From the NCBI GenBank assembly GCA_030645495.1, contig JAUSLV010000033.1, forward strand, positions 186,001 through 250,000: a stretch of DNA of 64,000 nt. Direction: 5' to 3'. Positions 7,444 through 15,640 of this stretch are shown piece by piece. Position 1 is the stretch's first letter. The number at the start of each line of letters is the position of its first letter. The DNA comes from Actinomycetota bacterium. Lineage in GTDB: Bacteria > Actinomycetota > Acidimicrobiia > Acidimicrobiales > Ilumatobacteraceae. The notes under the pieces were generated by a model. The model did no database searches. It was not told the DNA's origin and was given only the letters and a program-made list of their open reading frames with translations. The translations under genes were made by a program, and so were the position numbers.

Positions 7444-9606
7444 ATGAGCCAGCACCACCCCGATCTCGCAACCGAGCAGGCCTTCATCGATTTCGCCTAC
7501 TCGTGCCTGCAACAGAGCCGCGACGCCGCCTGGAGGATGCGCGGGCTTCACGAGGGCACGCTGGGTGGCACGTTCCAGGCCCGCTACGAGCGCGACGTGT
7601 TCGACGAGGCCGTGTTCAACCGCATCACCCAGCTCGATCTCGGCGACGCGGCGCTCGTGTTCGGGCGCATCGACCGTGCGCCCGATGCCGAGGGCCAGTC
7701 CAGCAACCAGCCGGAGAGCTTCCACATCGGCCGCCTGGCCGTGGCCGACGAGAACAGCGACCCGGTGGTGGTGGACTGGCGGGCACCCATCGCCGAGCCG
7801 TTCTACCGGGCCACCGGTCGCGACCCGCTGGGCCTGGTGCGCCGCCGCCACTTCCACGTGCACGGCCGCACGCTGCTGGGCCTGGAGGACGAGCTGTTCG
7901 GCGAGGGCCACCTGGGCATCGGCGCGGAAGACGTTGCGGGTGACGTCACCCACGGCGATCGGCCCGACGGCATCCGCGGGTACAGCACGCTGCTCGCCGC
8001 GCTCGAGCGTGGCCGCACGGGCGTGCTGGGCGACATCGTGGCCACGATCCAGGGCGAGCAGGACGAGATCATCCGCTCCCCGCAGCCCGGCGTGCTGGTG
8101 GTGCAGGGCGGCCCCGGCACGGGCAAGACCGTGGTGGCGCTGCACCGCGCCGCCTACCTGCTGTACACGTTCCGCTTCCCGCTGGAAGACCAGGGCGTGC
8201 TGATCATCGGCCCCAACCGCGTGTTCCTGCGCTACATCGAGCGCGTGCTGCCGTCGCTGGGTGAGGCGGGTGTCGAGCAGGTGGTGCTGGGCGATCTGGT
8301 GCCCGATGTGCAGTGGGCCCGCTACGCGATCGACACGCCCGATGGCCCACTGGCCGCTCGGGTGAAGGGCGACCTGCAGATGAGCCTGGTGATCGACAAG
8401 GCCGTCACCGACCGCGAGCGCGGGCTTCGTGAAGACCTCGTGGTGCCCTTCCGTACCGGCTACTTGCGCCTGCGCGCGGAAGAGTCGGTGCGCATCGTGC
8501 GTGCTGCGCAGCGCCGGTTCCGCAAGCACAACGCCGCTCGCCGCTGGGTGGAGGGCGAAGTGTGGGCCGCGATGGGCAGCACCTGGCGCGACGACGCGGT
8601 CGGCGCCAACGAGGTGCGCGATGCGATCAAGCACCTGCCCGAGGTGCGCTCCGCGTTCGAGCGGATGTGGCCGGTGCTCACGCCGGCGCAGTTGCTGCAC
8701 GACCTGTTCGGTAGCAAGGCACTGCTGAAGCTGGCGGCTAGTAGGCACCTCAGCGAGCGGGAGTACCTGGCGCTGTACCGGCCGCGTAGTGCCGACGCCA
8801 CCCTGGTTCGCTGGACCGAGCACGACGTGGCCCTGCTCGACGAGGCGCGCAGCTACCTGGGTGTGCGGCCGCCGAAGCACAAGACCGCGGGCAGCAAGAT
8901 CGACGACGACGAGATCCGCACGTACGGCCACATCGTGGTGGACGAAGTGCAAGACCTCACCCCGATGCAGCTGCGGATGGTGTCGCGCCGCTCGCTGAGC
9001 GGCAGCATGACCGTGGTGGGCGACCTTGCTCAGGCCACCGGCGCGCTGGCCCCGAACGACTGGTCGGATGTGCTGCGCCACCTGCCCGACAACAAGCCGT
9101 CACGGGTGATCGGTCTCAGCGTGGGCTATCGCATCCCCGAGCGGATCATGGAACTGGCCAACAAGGTGATGATGGCCGCCACGCCGTCGCTGCGGGCACC
9201 CACCAGTGTGCGCGCCGGTGACGAGCACCCCGAGTTCGTGCGCGTGGTGCAGCCCGACCTGCTCGCCGCCGTGGTGTCCGCCACGAAGGAACTAGATGCC
9301 GATGTCGGCGAGGGCAACATCGCCGTCGTCGTGCCCGACAGCATGTTCGACGACGTGTCGGGCGCGCTCGACGCGGCCGGCATCGAACATGGCAAGGCCA
9401 CCCGCTCGGGCCTGGAGATGGGCATCACCGTCGTGCCGGTCAGCGTGGTGAAGGGCCTCGAACTCGACGGCGTGATCGTGGTCGAACCCGCCGCGATCGT
9501 GGCCGGCGAGCAGCAGGGGCTGCGGGCGCTCTACGTGGCGCTCACGCGCAGCACGAAGCGTCTCACCATCGTGCACAGCCAGCCGCTGCCGGCGGCGATG
9601 CTATAG
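7444..9606 (+). CDS. helD: HelD-like UvrD-family ATPase (RNA polymerase recycling factor)
   Basis: 720-residue superfamily 1 helicase-like ATPase. The N-terminal 100 residues look helical and charged (EQAFIDFAYSCLQQSRDAAW), like the coiled-coil arm that HelD pushes into RNA polymerase. The Walker A is VQGGPGTGKTVVALHRAA near residue 220, followed by LYTFRFPLEDQGVLIIGPN; Walker B is VVDEVQDLTPMQL; later motifs are GYRIPERIMELANKVM, VSVVKGLELDGVIVVEP and LYVALTRSTKRL. The ~200 residues between Walker A and B are the insert typical of HelD rather than of UvrD or Rep. HelD releases stalled RNA polymerase from DNA. ATG 7444 has no strong Shine-Dalgarno; TAGAGT at about 7390 may be the -10. It is divergent from hemE. 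Confidence 0.85.
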   Translation: MSQHHPDLATEQAFIDFAYSCLQQSRDAAWRMRGLHEGTLGGTFQARYERDVFDEAVFNRITQLDLGDAALVFGRIDRAPDAEGQSSNQPESFHIGRLAVADENSDPVVVDWRAPIAEPFYRATGRDPLGLVRRRHFHVHGRTLLGLEDELFGEGHLGIGAEDVAGDVTHGDRPDGIRGYSTLLAALERGRTGVLGDIVATIQGEQDEIIRSPQPGVLVVQGGPGTGKTVVALHRAAYLLYTFRFPLEDQGVLIIGPNRVFLRYIERVLPSLGEAGVEQVVLGDLVPDVQWARYAIDTPDGPLAARVKGDLQMSLVIDKAVTDRERGLREDLVVPFRTGYLRLRAEESVRIVRAAQRRFRKHNAARRWVEGEVWAAMGSTWRDDAVGANEVRDAIKHLPEVRSAFERMWPVLTPAQLLHDLFGSKALLKLAASRHLSEREYLALYRPRSADATLVRWTEHDVALLDEARSYLGVRPPKHKTAGSKIDDDEIRTYGHIVVDEVQDLTPMQLRMVSRRSLSGSMTVVGDLAQATGALAPNDWSDVLRHLPDNKPSRVIGLSVGYRIPERIMELANKVMMAATPSLRAPTSVRAGDEHPEFVRVVQPDLLAAVVSATKELDADVGEGNIAVVVPDSMFDDVSGALDAAGIEHGKATRSGLEMGITVVPVSVVKGLELDGVIVVEPAAIVAGEQQGLRALYVALTRSTKRLTIVHSQPLPAAML

Positions 9607-9639
9607 ACGGCCGGTCCGGGCGCTCAGCTCGGCTGGCGC

Positions 9640-10041
9640 TCAGCCCAGCATGGCGTCGACGAGCGTCTTCATGTTGCGCGCGGCGCGGTCGGCGTTGGCC
9701 GGGCGGTTGCGATCGGCTGCGGTGCGGCACAGGCGCACGATGAATTCGAAGTCCTCCACGAGGTCGGGCGACTCATCCTCGATCTGAGGCTTGATCGCCG
9801 CCCAGTACTCCTCGATGCGGCTCGCCGACGCGCCATCGCCGTCGCCGCTGACCACGAGCGCCGGCAGGGCCTCGATCTCCTGCTGCATCAGCGGCAGCAG
9901 TTCTTCCACGGTGCCCACGGGCAACGTGGACGTGGTGGCCGGCGGATCGGTGGTGCCTGCCGCCGCGTCGTAGGTGGTGGGGCTGCACGCGGTGAGCGCC
10001 ACGAGCGACAGCGCCGCCAGCGAACGTGGGCGCAGCTTCAC
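9640..10041 (-). CDS. Small lipoprotein coupled to the DtxR-type regulator
   Basis: 133-residue predicted lipoprotein: basic start (KLRPRSLAALS), hydrophobic core, lipobox VALTAC with Cys about residue 19, a Thr/Pro linker, then a helical domain with conserved-looking EEYWAAIKPQIEDE. GTG 10041 overlaps the stop of the DtxR-type gene in a GTGA junction, so the two are probably translated together. No metal-binding motif (His/Cys cluster) is visible. The link to a metal regulator suggests a role in envelope metal handling, but that is inference from position only. Confidence 0.72.
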   Translation of the reverse strand: MKLRPRSLAALSLVALTACSPTTYDAAAGTTDPPATTSTLPVGTVEELLPLMQQEIEALPALVVSGDGDGASASRIEEYWAAIKPQIEDESPDLVEDFEFIVRLCRTAADRNRPANADRAARNMKTLVDAMLG

Positions 10042-10697
10042 GCGATCACCAGGATGCGGTTGCTGGCGAACGCGCCAACTCCCACGTGACGCCCTTCGAT
10101 CTCGATCGTGACCGTGCCGTCGGGCGACGACGCGGTGATCAGGCCCTTGTGGCCGGGCAGGATGCTGGACTCTTCGAGAAAGTCGAGCAGGCCGGGGGTG
10201 AACTCGAGTTCTTCGGTGATGCGGGCCACCGTGAACGCCTTGCCCACGCTGATCTCGGCGAGCGCCACGGTGATCGGCGCCGCATAGCTGGAGCCGGGGA
10301 TCGGGTTGCCGTGCGGGCAGGTGGTGGGGCTGCCCAGCACACGGTCGAGCGCCTCTTCCACCTCGCCGCTCATCACGTGTTCCCACTTGCCGGCCTCGTG
10401 GTGAGCCACCGCCCACGACAGGCCGAGCATGTCGGTGAGGAACCGCTCGGCGAGGCGATGGCGACGCACCGTCTGGCGCGCCAGCGCCAGACCCGACGCG
10501 GTGAGCAGGATCGAACCATTGGTGGTGACCAGGCCCTCGGCCTCGAGGCGGCGCACCATCTCGCTGACCGCCGGACGGCTGACTTGGAGGCGATCGGCGA
10601 TGCGAGCCTGGATCACGACCACGTCGTCCTCCTGCAGCTCGAAGATGCATTCGCAGTACTCCTCGAACGCTGGGTGGTGCTCACCGATCGCTGGCAT
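10038..10697 (-). CDS. DtxR/IdeR-family metal-dependent transcriptional regulator
   Basis: 219 residues. Family members bind Fe(II) or Mn(II) and repress uptake genes. Seen: N-terminal winged helix with YCECIFELQEDDVVVIQARIADRLQV and SRPAVSEMVRRLEAEGLV, then the dimerisation and metal region RHRLAERFLTDMLGLSW with HHEAGKWEHVMS, and CPHGNPIPG, the signature of this family. The C-terminal part (about 150-219) is an SH3-like FeoA domain. ATG 10697 is chosen over GTG 10703 because TAGCCT sits 6 bases before the ATG, giving a leaderless start. Whether it senses iron (IdeR) or manganese (MntR) cannot be told from sequence alone. Confidence 0.92.
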   Translation of the reverse strand: MPAIGEHHPAFEEYCECIFELQEDDVVVIQARIADRLQVSRPAVSEMVRRLEAEGLVTTNGSILLTASGLALARQTVRRHRLAERFLTDMLGLSWAVAHHEAGKWEHVMSGEVEEALDRVLGSPTTCPHGNPIPGSSYAAPITVALAEISVGKAFTVARITEELEFTPGLLDFLEESSILPGHKGLITASSPDGTVTIEIEGRHVGVGAFASNRILVIA

Positions 10698-10766
10698 GCG
10701 CACAGGCTAGCTGAGCAGGTGCGCCGAGCTTCAGGCGACGGGCCGTGGTCGGAGAGCGAGGGCTGG

Positions 10767-12422
10767 TCAGCGACGGCGCAGCCACTGTTCGGCATGGCGG
10801 ATGCGACGCTCGAGCTCGTTGTTGGTGGCGCTGCCCACGGACGTGATGCCCGACAGCCGGTTCAGCTCGGCCTGCACCCTCGCATGGCCGAATCCGGTGG
10901 TGTCGACCAGCGTCTTGGCCAGCTCCATGTTGCGCTGGCGCAGCTCTTCCTTGCGTTCGGCGACGCTCTTCGAGCCGGTGAGCGGGAAGCCCGCGTCGGT
11001 GGGGATCTCCGGCAGTTCGAGTGCGTCGTCGGCGCCGTCGGCCTCATCGGGTTCGGGAATCTCGGGTTCGTCGTCGAACAGCGTGAGGCCCTGCTCGGTG
11101 AACGCGTGCACGGTCATGCCGGTGGCGAAGCTGGAGAGCACGCTGAACAACGACAGCTGCTCGGGCAGCAGGTCGAGCTCTTTCATCGCTTCCCGCTCGA
11201 GCTGCTCGGGGGTGAATTCGTCGTCGCGCTCGGTGGGCGGCTTCAGCACGTGGCGGCGCGCCTCGGCGATCTGGAACGCGTGCGTGCGCAGCCGCGGGTC
11301 GTCGGGCAGGTACACGTACGCCTTCTGGCTCACCAACCCGCGGGTCCAGCGCACGAAGCGGCCGACGGCTTGGCGGAAGAACAGCTCGGTGACCACGGTG
11401 CTGGCGTACACGCCCACCCGCAGGCGGGGGATATCCACGCCCTCGCTGACCATTCGCACCGCCACCAGCCACGGCTTGGTGCTCTTGGCGAACGCGGCGA
11501 TCTTGTTGCTCGCGTCGGGGTCGTCGCTCACCACCACGTCGCACTCCACGTGGTAGCGGTTGCGGATCAGGCGGGCGATGTCGCGGGCATGGTCCTGGTC
11601 CATGCAGATCGCCAGGCCGCCCGCGTCGGGGTGCGTCTGGCGGATGTACATCAGCCGGTCGTGTGCCTGACCCATTACCGCTGCCAGCCAGTCGCCCTCC
11701 AGGCTGAGCGCCGCGCGCAGGCGGTGGCTGTTGCCCACACGGTCGAGGTCGTCGTGGAAGTTGGCGCTGAGGATGCTGCCGTCGGGAGCGCTCCACTCCA
11801 TCAGCCCGTCGAAGCGGGGGAAGTACACCGGGCGCACGACGCCGCCGTCGCGCAGCGCGTCGGCGTAGCCGTAGGTGAAGTCGGGCTGCGCCTCGCCGCC
11901 CACGCCGGTCTCCTCGTAGCGCACGAACGGGATGCTGGCGGTGTCGCTGCGGAAGGGCGTACCGCTGAGGCACAGGCGGCGGTTGGCGAGTTCAAACGCA
12001 GTGCGCACACCGTCGCCCCAGGCGCGCTCGTCGCCCGCGTGGTGGATCTCGTCGAGGATGACGAACGCGTCGTTGGCCAGGCCGCGCAGCTTCTTCGCCG
12101 TGTCGGGCATGCTCACCTGCTGGTAGGTGGTGACGATGCCGTGCACGTCTTTCGAGACCCCGTCGGTGGGCGACCACTGGTGGTCGAGCTCCAATCCCAT
12201 GCGGTGTGCGGCCTGCACCCACTGCGTCTTGAGGTGGGTGGTGGGGGCCACCACGATCACGCGGCGTCGCTGCTGGGCCAATACCCAACGGGCGCAGGCG
12301 AGGGCGAACGTGGTCTTGCCGGCACCCGGCGTGGCGACGGCCAGGTAGTCGGGGTGCTCGCTGGCCGCGAACTTGTCGAACGCGGCGCGTTGCCAGGGTC
12401 GGAGTTGCACACGGTCGCTCAT
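10767..12422 (-). CDS. DEAD/DEAH-box superfamily 2 helicase
   Basis: 551 residues. Walker A is AVATPGAGKTTFALACAR near residue 35; the DEIH box is FVILDEIHHAGDERAW; motif III is LCLSGTPFRSD; the second RecA domain carries LVAVRMVSEGVDIPRLRVGVYA and FFRQAVGRFVRW (motifs V and VI). The layout resembles XPB/RadD-like helicases found singly in actinobacteria. The C-terminal 150 residues are charged and lack a known nuclease motif. ATG 12422 is taken as the start; GTG 12431 is an in-frame alternative. It lies downstream of yjjW behind a strong hairpin, so it likely has its own promoter. Its substrate is unknown. Confidence 0.85.
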   Translation of the reverse strand: MSDRVQLRPWQRAAFDKFAASEHPDYLAVATPGAGKTTFALACARWVLAQQRRRVIVVAPTTHLKTQWVQAAHRMGLELDHQWSPTDGVSKDVHGIVTTYQQVSMPDTAKKLRGLANDAFVILDEIHHAGDERAWGDGVRTAFELANRRLCLSGTPFRSDTASIPFVRYEETGVGGEAQPDFTYGYADALRDGGVVRPVYFPRFDGLMEWSAPDGSILSANFHDDLDRVGNSHRLRAALSLEGDWLAAVMGQAHDRLMYIRQTHPDAGGLAICMDQDHARDIARLIRNRYHVECDVVVSDDPDASNKIAAFAKSTKPWLVAVRMVSEGVDIPRLRVGVYASTVVTELFFRQAVGRFVRWTRGLVSQKAYVYLPDDPRLRTHAFQIAEARRHVLKPPTERDDEFTPEQLEREAMKELDLLPEQLSLFSVLSSFATGMTVHAFTEQGLTLFDDEPEIPEPDEADGADDALELPEIPTDAGFPLTGSKSVAERKEELRQRNMELAKTLVDTTGFGHARVQAELNRLSGITSVGSATNNELERRIRHAEQWLRRR

Positions 12423-12477
12423 CGGGGCCACCAGTGTGCCAAGTCACGAGCGCACAACCCCGCCATCACCCAATGTT

Positions 12478-12512
12478 GGCGTTGAGACCGGGTACCTCCC
12501 GGTCTCAACGCC
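12478..12512 (-). terminator. 15-bp perfect hairpin after yjjW
   Basis: Arms GGCGTTGAGACCGGG (12478-12492) and CCCGGTCTCAACGCC (12498-12512) pair perfectly around a 5-base loop TACCT. It begins 11 bp past the yjjW stop and ends 55 bp before the helicase start. There is no T-tract on either strand, which is usual for hairpin terminators in GC-rich actinobacteria. A terminator role is inferred; a repeated extragenic palindrome is the alternative. Confidence 0.65.
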
Positions 12513-12523
12513 GAAGTTCGCAG

Positions 12524-13264
12524 CTAGATGAGGCAGATGTCGAAATCGGCGCCGGGGGTGGCGGCTAACAGGGTCGCCGCGGCTTCGCGCTGGTCGGCCG
12601 ACGGTTCCACCAGCGGCGGATCGTGGGGGCGGGCGCCGTGGGCGCGGAAGCCGATCACCTTGAGGCGCATGTGCGGATCGACTTCGGCCAGCCACTCGCC
12701 GGTGCGGCGCAGCAGTGCCGGGTCGTCGTTCACGCCGGCCAGCAGCAACAGGCGCACCTCGTAGAGGATGCCCAGCGTGTGCAGCAGGCGGATGGAGGCC
12801 AGCACCTCGTCGTTCGGCTGGGCGGTCATCGAGCGATGGATCTCGGGGTCGAGGCACTTCAGGTCGATCATCGCCCCGTCCATCACCGGGGCCAGCAGCT
12901 CCCACGTGGACTGCGGGCACGCGCCGTTCGAGTCGACGAAGCACGTCAGCCGGCCCAGCTGCGGGTCGGCCTTCACCGCGCTGAAGATCGCGTGCACGAA
13001 CTCGGCCTGCTGGGTGGCCTCGCCGCCGGAGACCGTGATGCCGCTGATGAACGGCGCCGCCTTGCGGATCTTCACCAGCAGGTCGTCGATCGTGGTGAGG
13101 AAGTGGGTGCCCTCGGCATGCGGGATCGTCTGCGGGTTGTGGCACACCACGCAGTCGAAGTTGCAGCCCTGCAGGAAGATCGCGAACCGATTGCCCGGGC
13201 CGTCGACCACGCTGAACGTGATCGTGCCGGCCACGAACCCGGTGTCGGTGAGCGGGCCTGTCAC
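12524..13264 (-). CDS. yjjW: Radical SAM activase of a glycyl-radical enzyme (YjjW-like)
   Basis: 246 residues. It should use S-adenosylmethionine and a [4Fe-4S] cluster to place a glycyl radical on the neighbouring YjjI-type enzyme. The cluster motif CX3CX2C is GCNFDCVVCHNP near residues 34-41; ITVSGGEATQQAEF is the SAM-binding GGE motif; AMIDLKCLDPEIH is a later conserved strand. No ferredoxin-like Cys-rich insert is present, so this is a compact form, nearer NrdG/PflA in build than E. coli YjjW as I recall it. GTG 13264 overlaps the yjjI stop as GTGA, so the pair is translationally coupled. Confidence 0.86.
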   Translation of the reverse strand: MTGPLTDTGFVAGTITFSVVDGPGNRFAIFLQGCNFDCVVCHNPQTIPHAEGTHFLTTIDDLLVKIRKAAPFISGITVSGGEATQQAEFVHAIFSAVKADPQLGRLTCFVDSNGACPQSTWELLAPVMDGAMIDLKCLDPEIHRSMTAQPNDEVLASIRLLHTLGILYEVRLLLLAGVNDDPALLRRTGEWLAEVDPHMRLKVIGFRAHGARPHDPPLVEPSADQREAAATLLAATPGADFDICLI

Positions 13265-14817
13265 TTGGGCGAGAGCTCGTGCGCCCGCACGCGCTTCACC
13301 GCACGCTCGGTGAGGTGGTAGCTGGCCTCGCTGCCGGCGGCGAGGTGGTCGCTGCTGTGGCGGGCGCTGCCGGTGGCGGCGATGCCGGCGATGTCGCTCT
13401 TGCGCACGAGGTAGCCGGTGATGCGGATGAACTCGTTCGAGTCGAGGTTGAACGTGAAATCGCGCATGCCGCTGGCGAACCCGCCGCGGATGATGTCGAC
13501 CATCGCCTGCGGGTTGCGCAGGGCCGTCTCGTCGACGTGGAAGATGTCGCTGACGCCCGAGGCGAACAGATGGTGGTGCGGGGCGCAGGTGGTGATGTGC
13601 TCGAGCATGCCGGGCTCTTCGCCCACGGGGATGCGGGTGCCGGCGGTGACGTTGTCGTCGAGGTCGATCCCGCTCTGGCTGTGCAGGTAGCACCTGCCGT
13701 TGCCGCCCTCGCAGTACGGCATCGGGCGGGCGGCCACCAGCTCGGCGACACGCTGCACCACGCGGATCGACAGCGCATTCGCATCGGCGTCGTGCCCGTA
13801 GCGAGCGTCGGGTAGGCCTGCGTAGGCCATCAGCAGGTTGACGCAGTCGGCCAGGCCGAAGATGCCGAACATCGCCGAGAAGCGGTTGATGTCGATGAGT
13901 CCCTCGACCGCCAGCCAGTGGGTCTCGTAGAACTTCTGCTCTTCCACCAGCGAACGGATGCGGGCTTCGGTGAGCTCGGCGGTGAGCTCGACGTAGTGGG
14001 GGAGCGTGGCGTCGAGGAAGTGCTCGATCGTGGTCGCGCCCCCGCCTTGGTGGCGCAGCGCGACCTCCTTGAGGTTCATCCGCACCAGCGTGTGCGCGCC
14101 GCCACCGATCTTCAGCGAGTTGTAGCAACTGACCGCGGCGTACTGCTCGCCGTGGTCGCCCACCATCATCGGGTGGTTCACGAAGTGCGGCTTGCCGGTC
14201 TCGAACACGGTGCGCACACCGTCCTCGATCAGGTCGTCGGGGGTGATCGCCGGATCCACCTTCAGCGTGATGTTCGGCACGGCCTGGCGCAGGCTGCGCT
14301 CGACACGGAAGATCGAGCGGGTGATGCGGCTGTCGTGCGGGCCGAGGTCGAGGTGTGCGAACGCGTCGGGCACCATCCGGTCGATGCTGATCCAGAAGCG
14401 GCGCAGCTTGCTGTCGAGCTCGGCGTCGCTGATGCTGTCGTTCACGAACGGGGCGAGCACCTTGTCGAGGTCGCCCAGGTACACCGGGTAGGTGGTGACC
14501 GACGGGACGTTGACGTACATGATCAGCAGGAACGCGAGCGCGTCGTCGAGGTTCTGCGGCGGCGCCATCTCCAAATAGTGCAGGCCTTGGCGGACGGCCT
14601 TCTCGTAGTCGGGGAGGATGTAGCGCGCGGTGTACGGGGCGTGGCCTTCGTACATGTCGCAGATCACACGCTTCGACAGCGCCTCGGCGCAGGCTTCGGA
14701 GACTGCCGGATACGGCAGCGCCTCGGTGGCCAGCGCCGCCAACCGACGCAGCTTCTGGTCGTACCCCAACGTGCCGTCCTGCACCAGTGCAGCGGCGCGC
14801 GTCTCGAACTCGTTCAT
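13261..14817 (-). CDS. yjjI: YjjI-family glycyl-radical enzyme
   Basis: 518 residues, the right length for the short YjjI group. The glycyl-radical loop reads IRITGYLVRKSD with Gly468 (codon 13416-13414), matching the RVSGY motif of pyruvate formate-lyase relatives. A likely catalytic Cys sits in YAAVSCYNSLKIGGG, the usual Cys-loop position. The substrate of this family is not established. ATG 14817 is chosen because GAAGG lies 7 bases upstream; an earlier in-frame start would run into the divergent hydrolase gene. It is activated by the overlapping yjjW. The radical form is destroyed by oxygen, so the pair implies function under low oxygen. Confidence 0.88.
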   Translation of the reverse strand: MNEFETRAAALVQDGTLGYDQKLRRLAALATEALPYPAVSEACAEALSKRVICDMYEGHAPYTARYILPDYEKAVRQGLHYLEMAPPQNLDDALAFLLIMYVNVPSVTTYPVYLGDLDKVLAPFVNDSISDAELDSKLRRFWISIDRMVPDAFAHLDLGPHDSRITRSIFRVERSLRQAVPNITLKVDPAITPDDLIEDGVRTVFETGKPHFVNHPMMVGDHGEQYAAVSCYNSLKIGGGAHTLVRMNLKEVALRHQGGGATTIEHFLDATLPHYVELTAELTEARIRSLVEEQKFYETHWLAVEGLIDINRFSAMFGIFGLADCVNLLMAYAGLPDARYGHDADANALSIRVVQRVAELVAARPMPYCEGGNGRCYLHSQSGIDLDDNVTAGTRIPVGEEPGMLEHITTCAPHHHLFASGVSDIFHVDETALRNPQAMVDIIRGGFASGMRDFTFNLDSNEFIRITGYLVRKSDIAGIAATGSARHSSDHLAAGSEASYHLTERAVKRVRAHELSPK

Positions 14818-14878
14818 CTCCACGCCTTCACGGTACGGGCACATGTCAAGCACCCCGTAGGGCCTAAGGTCCGCTGCC

Positions 14879-15640
14879 ATGTCGCAGCGTGGACGGTTGC
14901 ACTTCGAACGCGTCGGGGCGGGGCCGCCGATGGTGCTGATCCACGGGCGGATGCGCTCCAGCGCCGACTGGCGGCGCTACGGCTACGTGGAAGGATTGGC
15001 CGACGCGTTCGAGGTGATCACGATCGACGTGCGTGGGCATGGCCGCTCGCCGTTGTCCGCCGATGCTGCGGCGTACTCGCTGGCGGCGATGGAGGCCGAC
15101 GCGCTGGCGGTGCTGGACGAGTGCGGTCACGAGCGAGCGGCGGTGTTCGGCTACTCGATGGGCGGACGGATCGGGTTCGGGCTGGCGGCGCACCACCCTG
15201 CGCGGGTGACTGCGCTGGTGACGGGTGGGGCCGGGCCGTACGGGCCACCCGAGGGCCGCGACGCTGAGCTGCGGTTGGCGGCCACGTTCGACCAGGGAAT
15301 CGGCGCCTACGTGGACGGGTTGGTGGCGATGCTCGGTGGCTCGATCGGCGCTCGCTACCGGGCCGAGCTGGAGGCCAACGACGCAGCCGCGATGGCCGCG
15401 CTGTCACGGGGCAACGCCGAGTGGACCGACGTGCGCCCTTCGCCCGATGTGCCGCTGCTGATGTTCGCCGGCACCGCCGACCCGCAGTGGGAACGGATTT
15501 CGGCGGCCGCGGGCGCGCTGGACGCCGAGTTGCACGGCTTCGAGGGGTTGGGCCACATGGCCGATCTGGCGCGCTCCGATCTGGTACTGCCGGTGGTGCG
15601 CCAGTTCCTAGTGCGCCAGTTGCACGCCGGCGGCGAGTAG
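14879..15640 (+). CDS. Alpha/beta hydrolase
   Basis: 253 residues. Fold markers: MVLIHGRMRSSADW (oxyanion-hole HG), the nucleophile elbow FGYSMGGRIG with Ser93, an acid around PLLMFAGTADPQW, and the catalytic His226 in GLGHMADLAR. The substrate is not evident; carboxylesterase, lactonase or C-C hydrolase are all possible. ATG 14879 lies 8 bases after TAAGGT (14865-14870), which suggests a nearly leaderless transcript. It is divergent from yjjI, and its last 33 bp overlap the convergent acyltransferase gene. Confidence 0.88.
   Translation: MSQRGRLHFERVGAGPPMVLIHGRMRSSADWRRYGYVEGLADAFEVITIDVRGHGRSPLSADAAAYSLAAMEADALAVLDECGHERAAVFGYSMGGRIGFGLAAHHPARVTALVTGGAGPYGPPEGRDAELRLAATFDQGIGAYVDGLVAMLGGSIGARYRAELEANDAAAMAALSRGNAEWTDVRPSPDVPLLMFAGTADPQWERISAAAGALDAELHGFEGLGHMADLARSDLVLPVVRQFLVRQLHAGGE

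Noticed and set aside
6220-9081. Upstream extension of the hemH frame across hemE and the HelD gene
   Set aside because: Encodes His/Arg-rich sequence with no family match; hemH has a clear internal start coupled to hemE.
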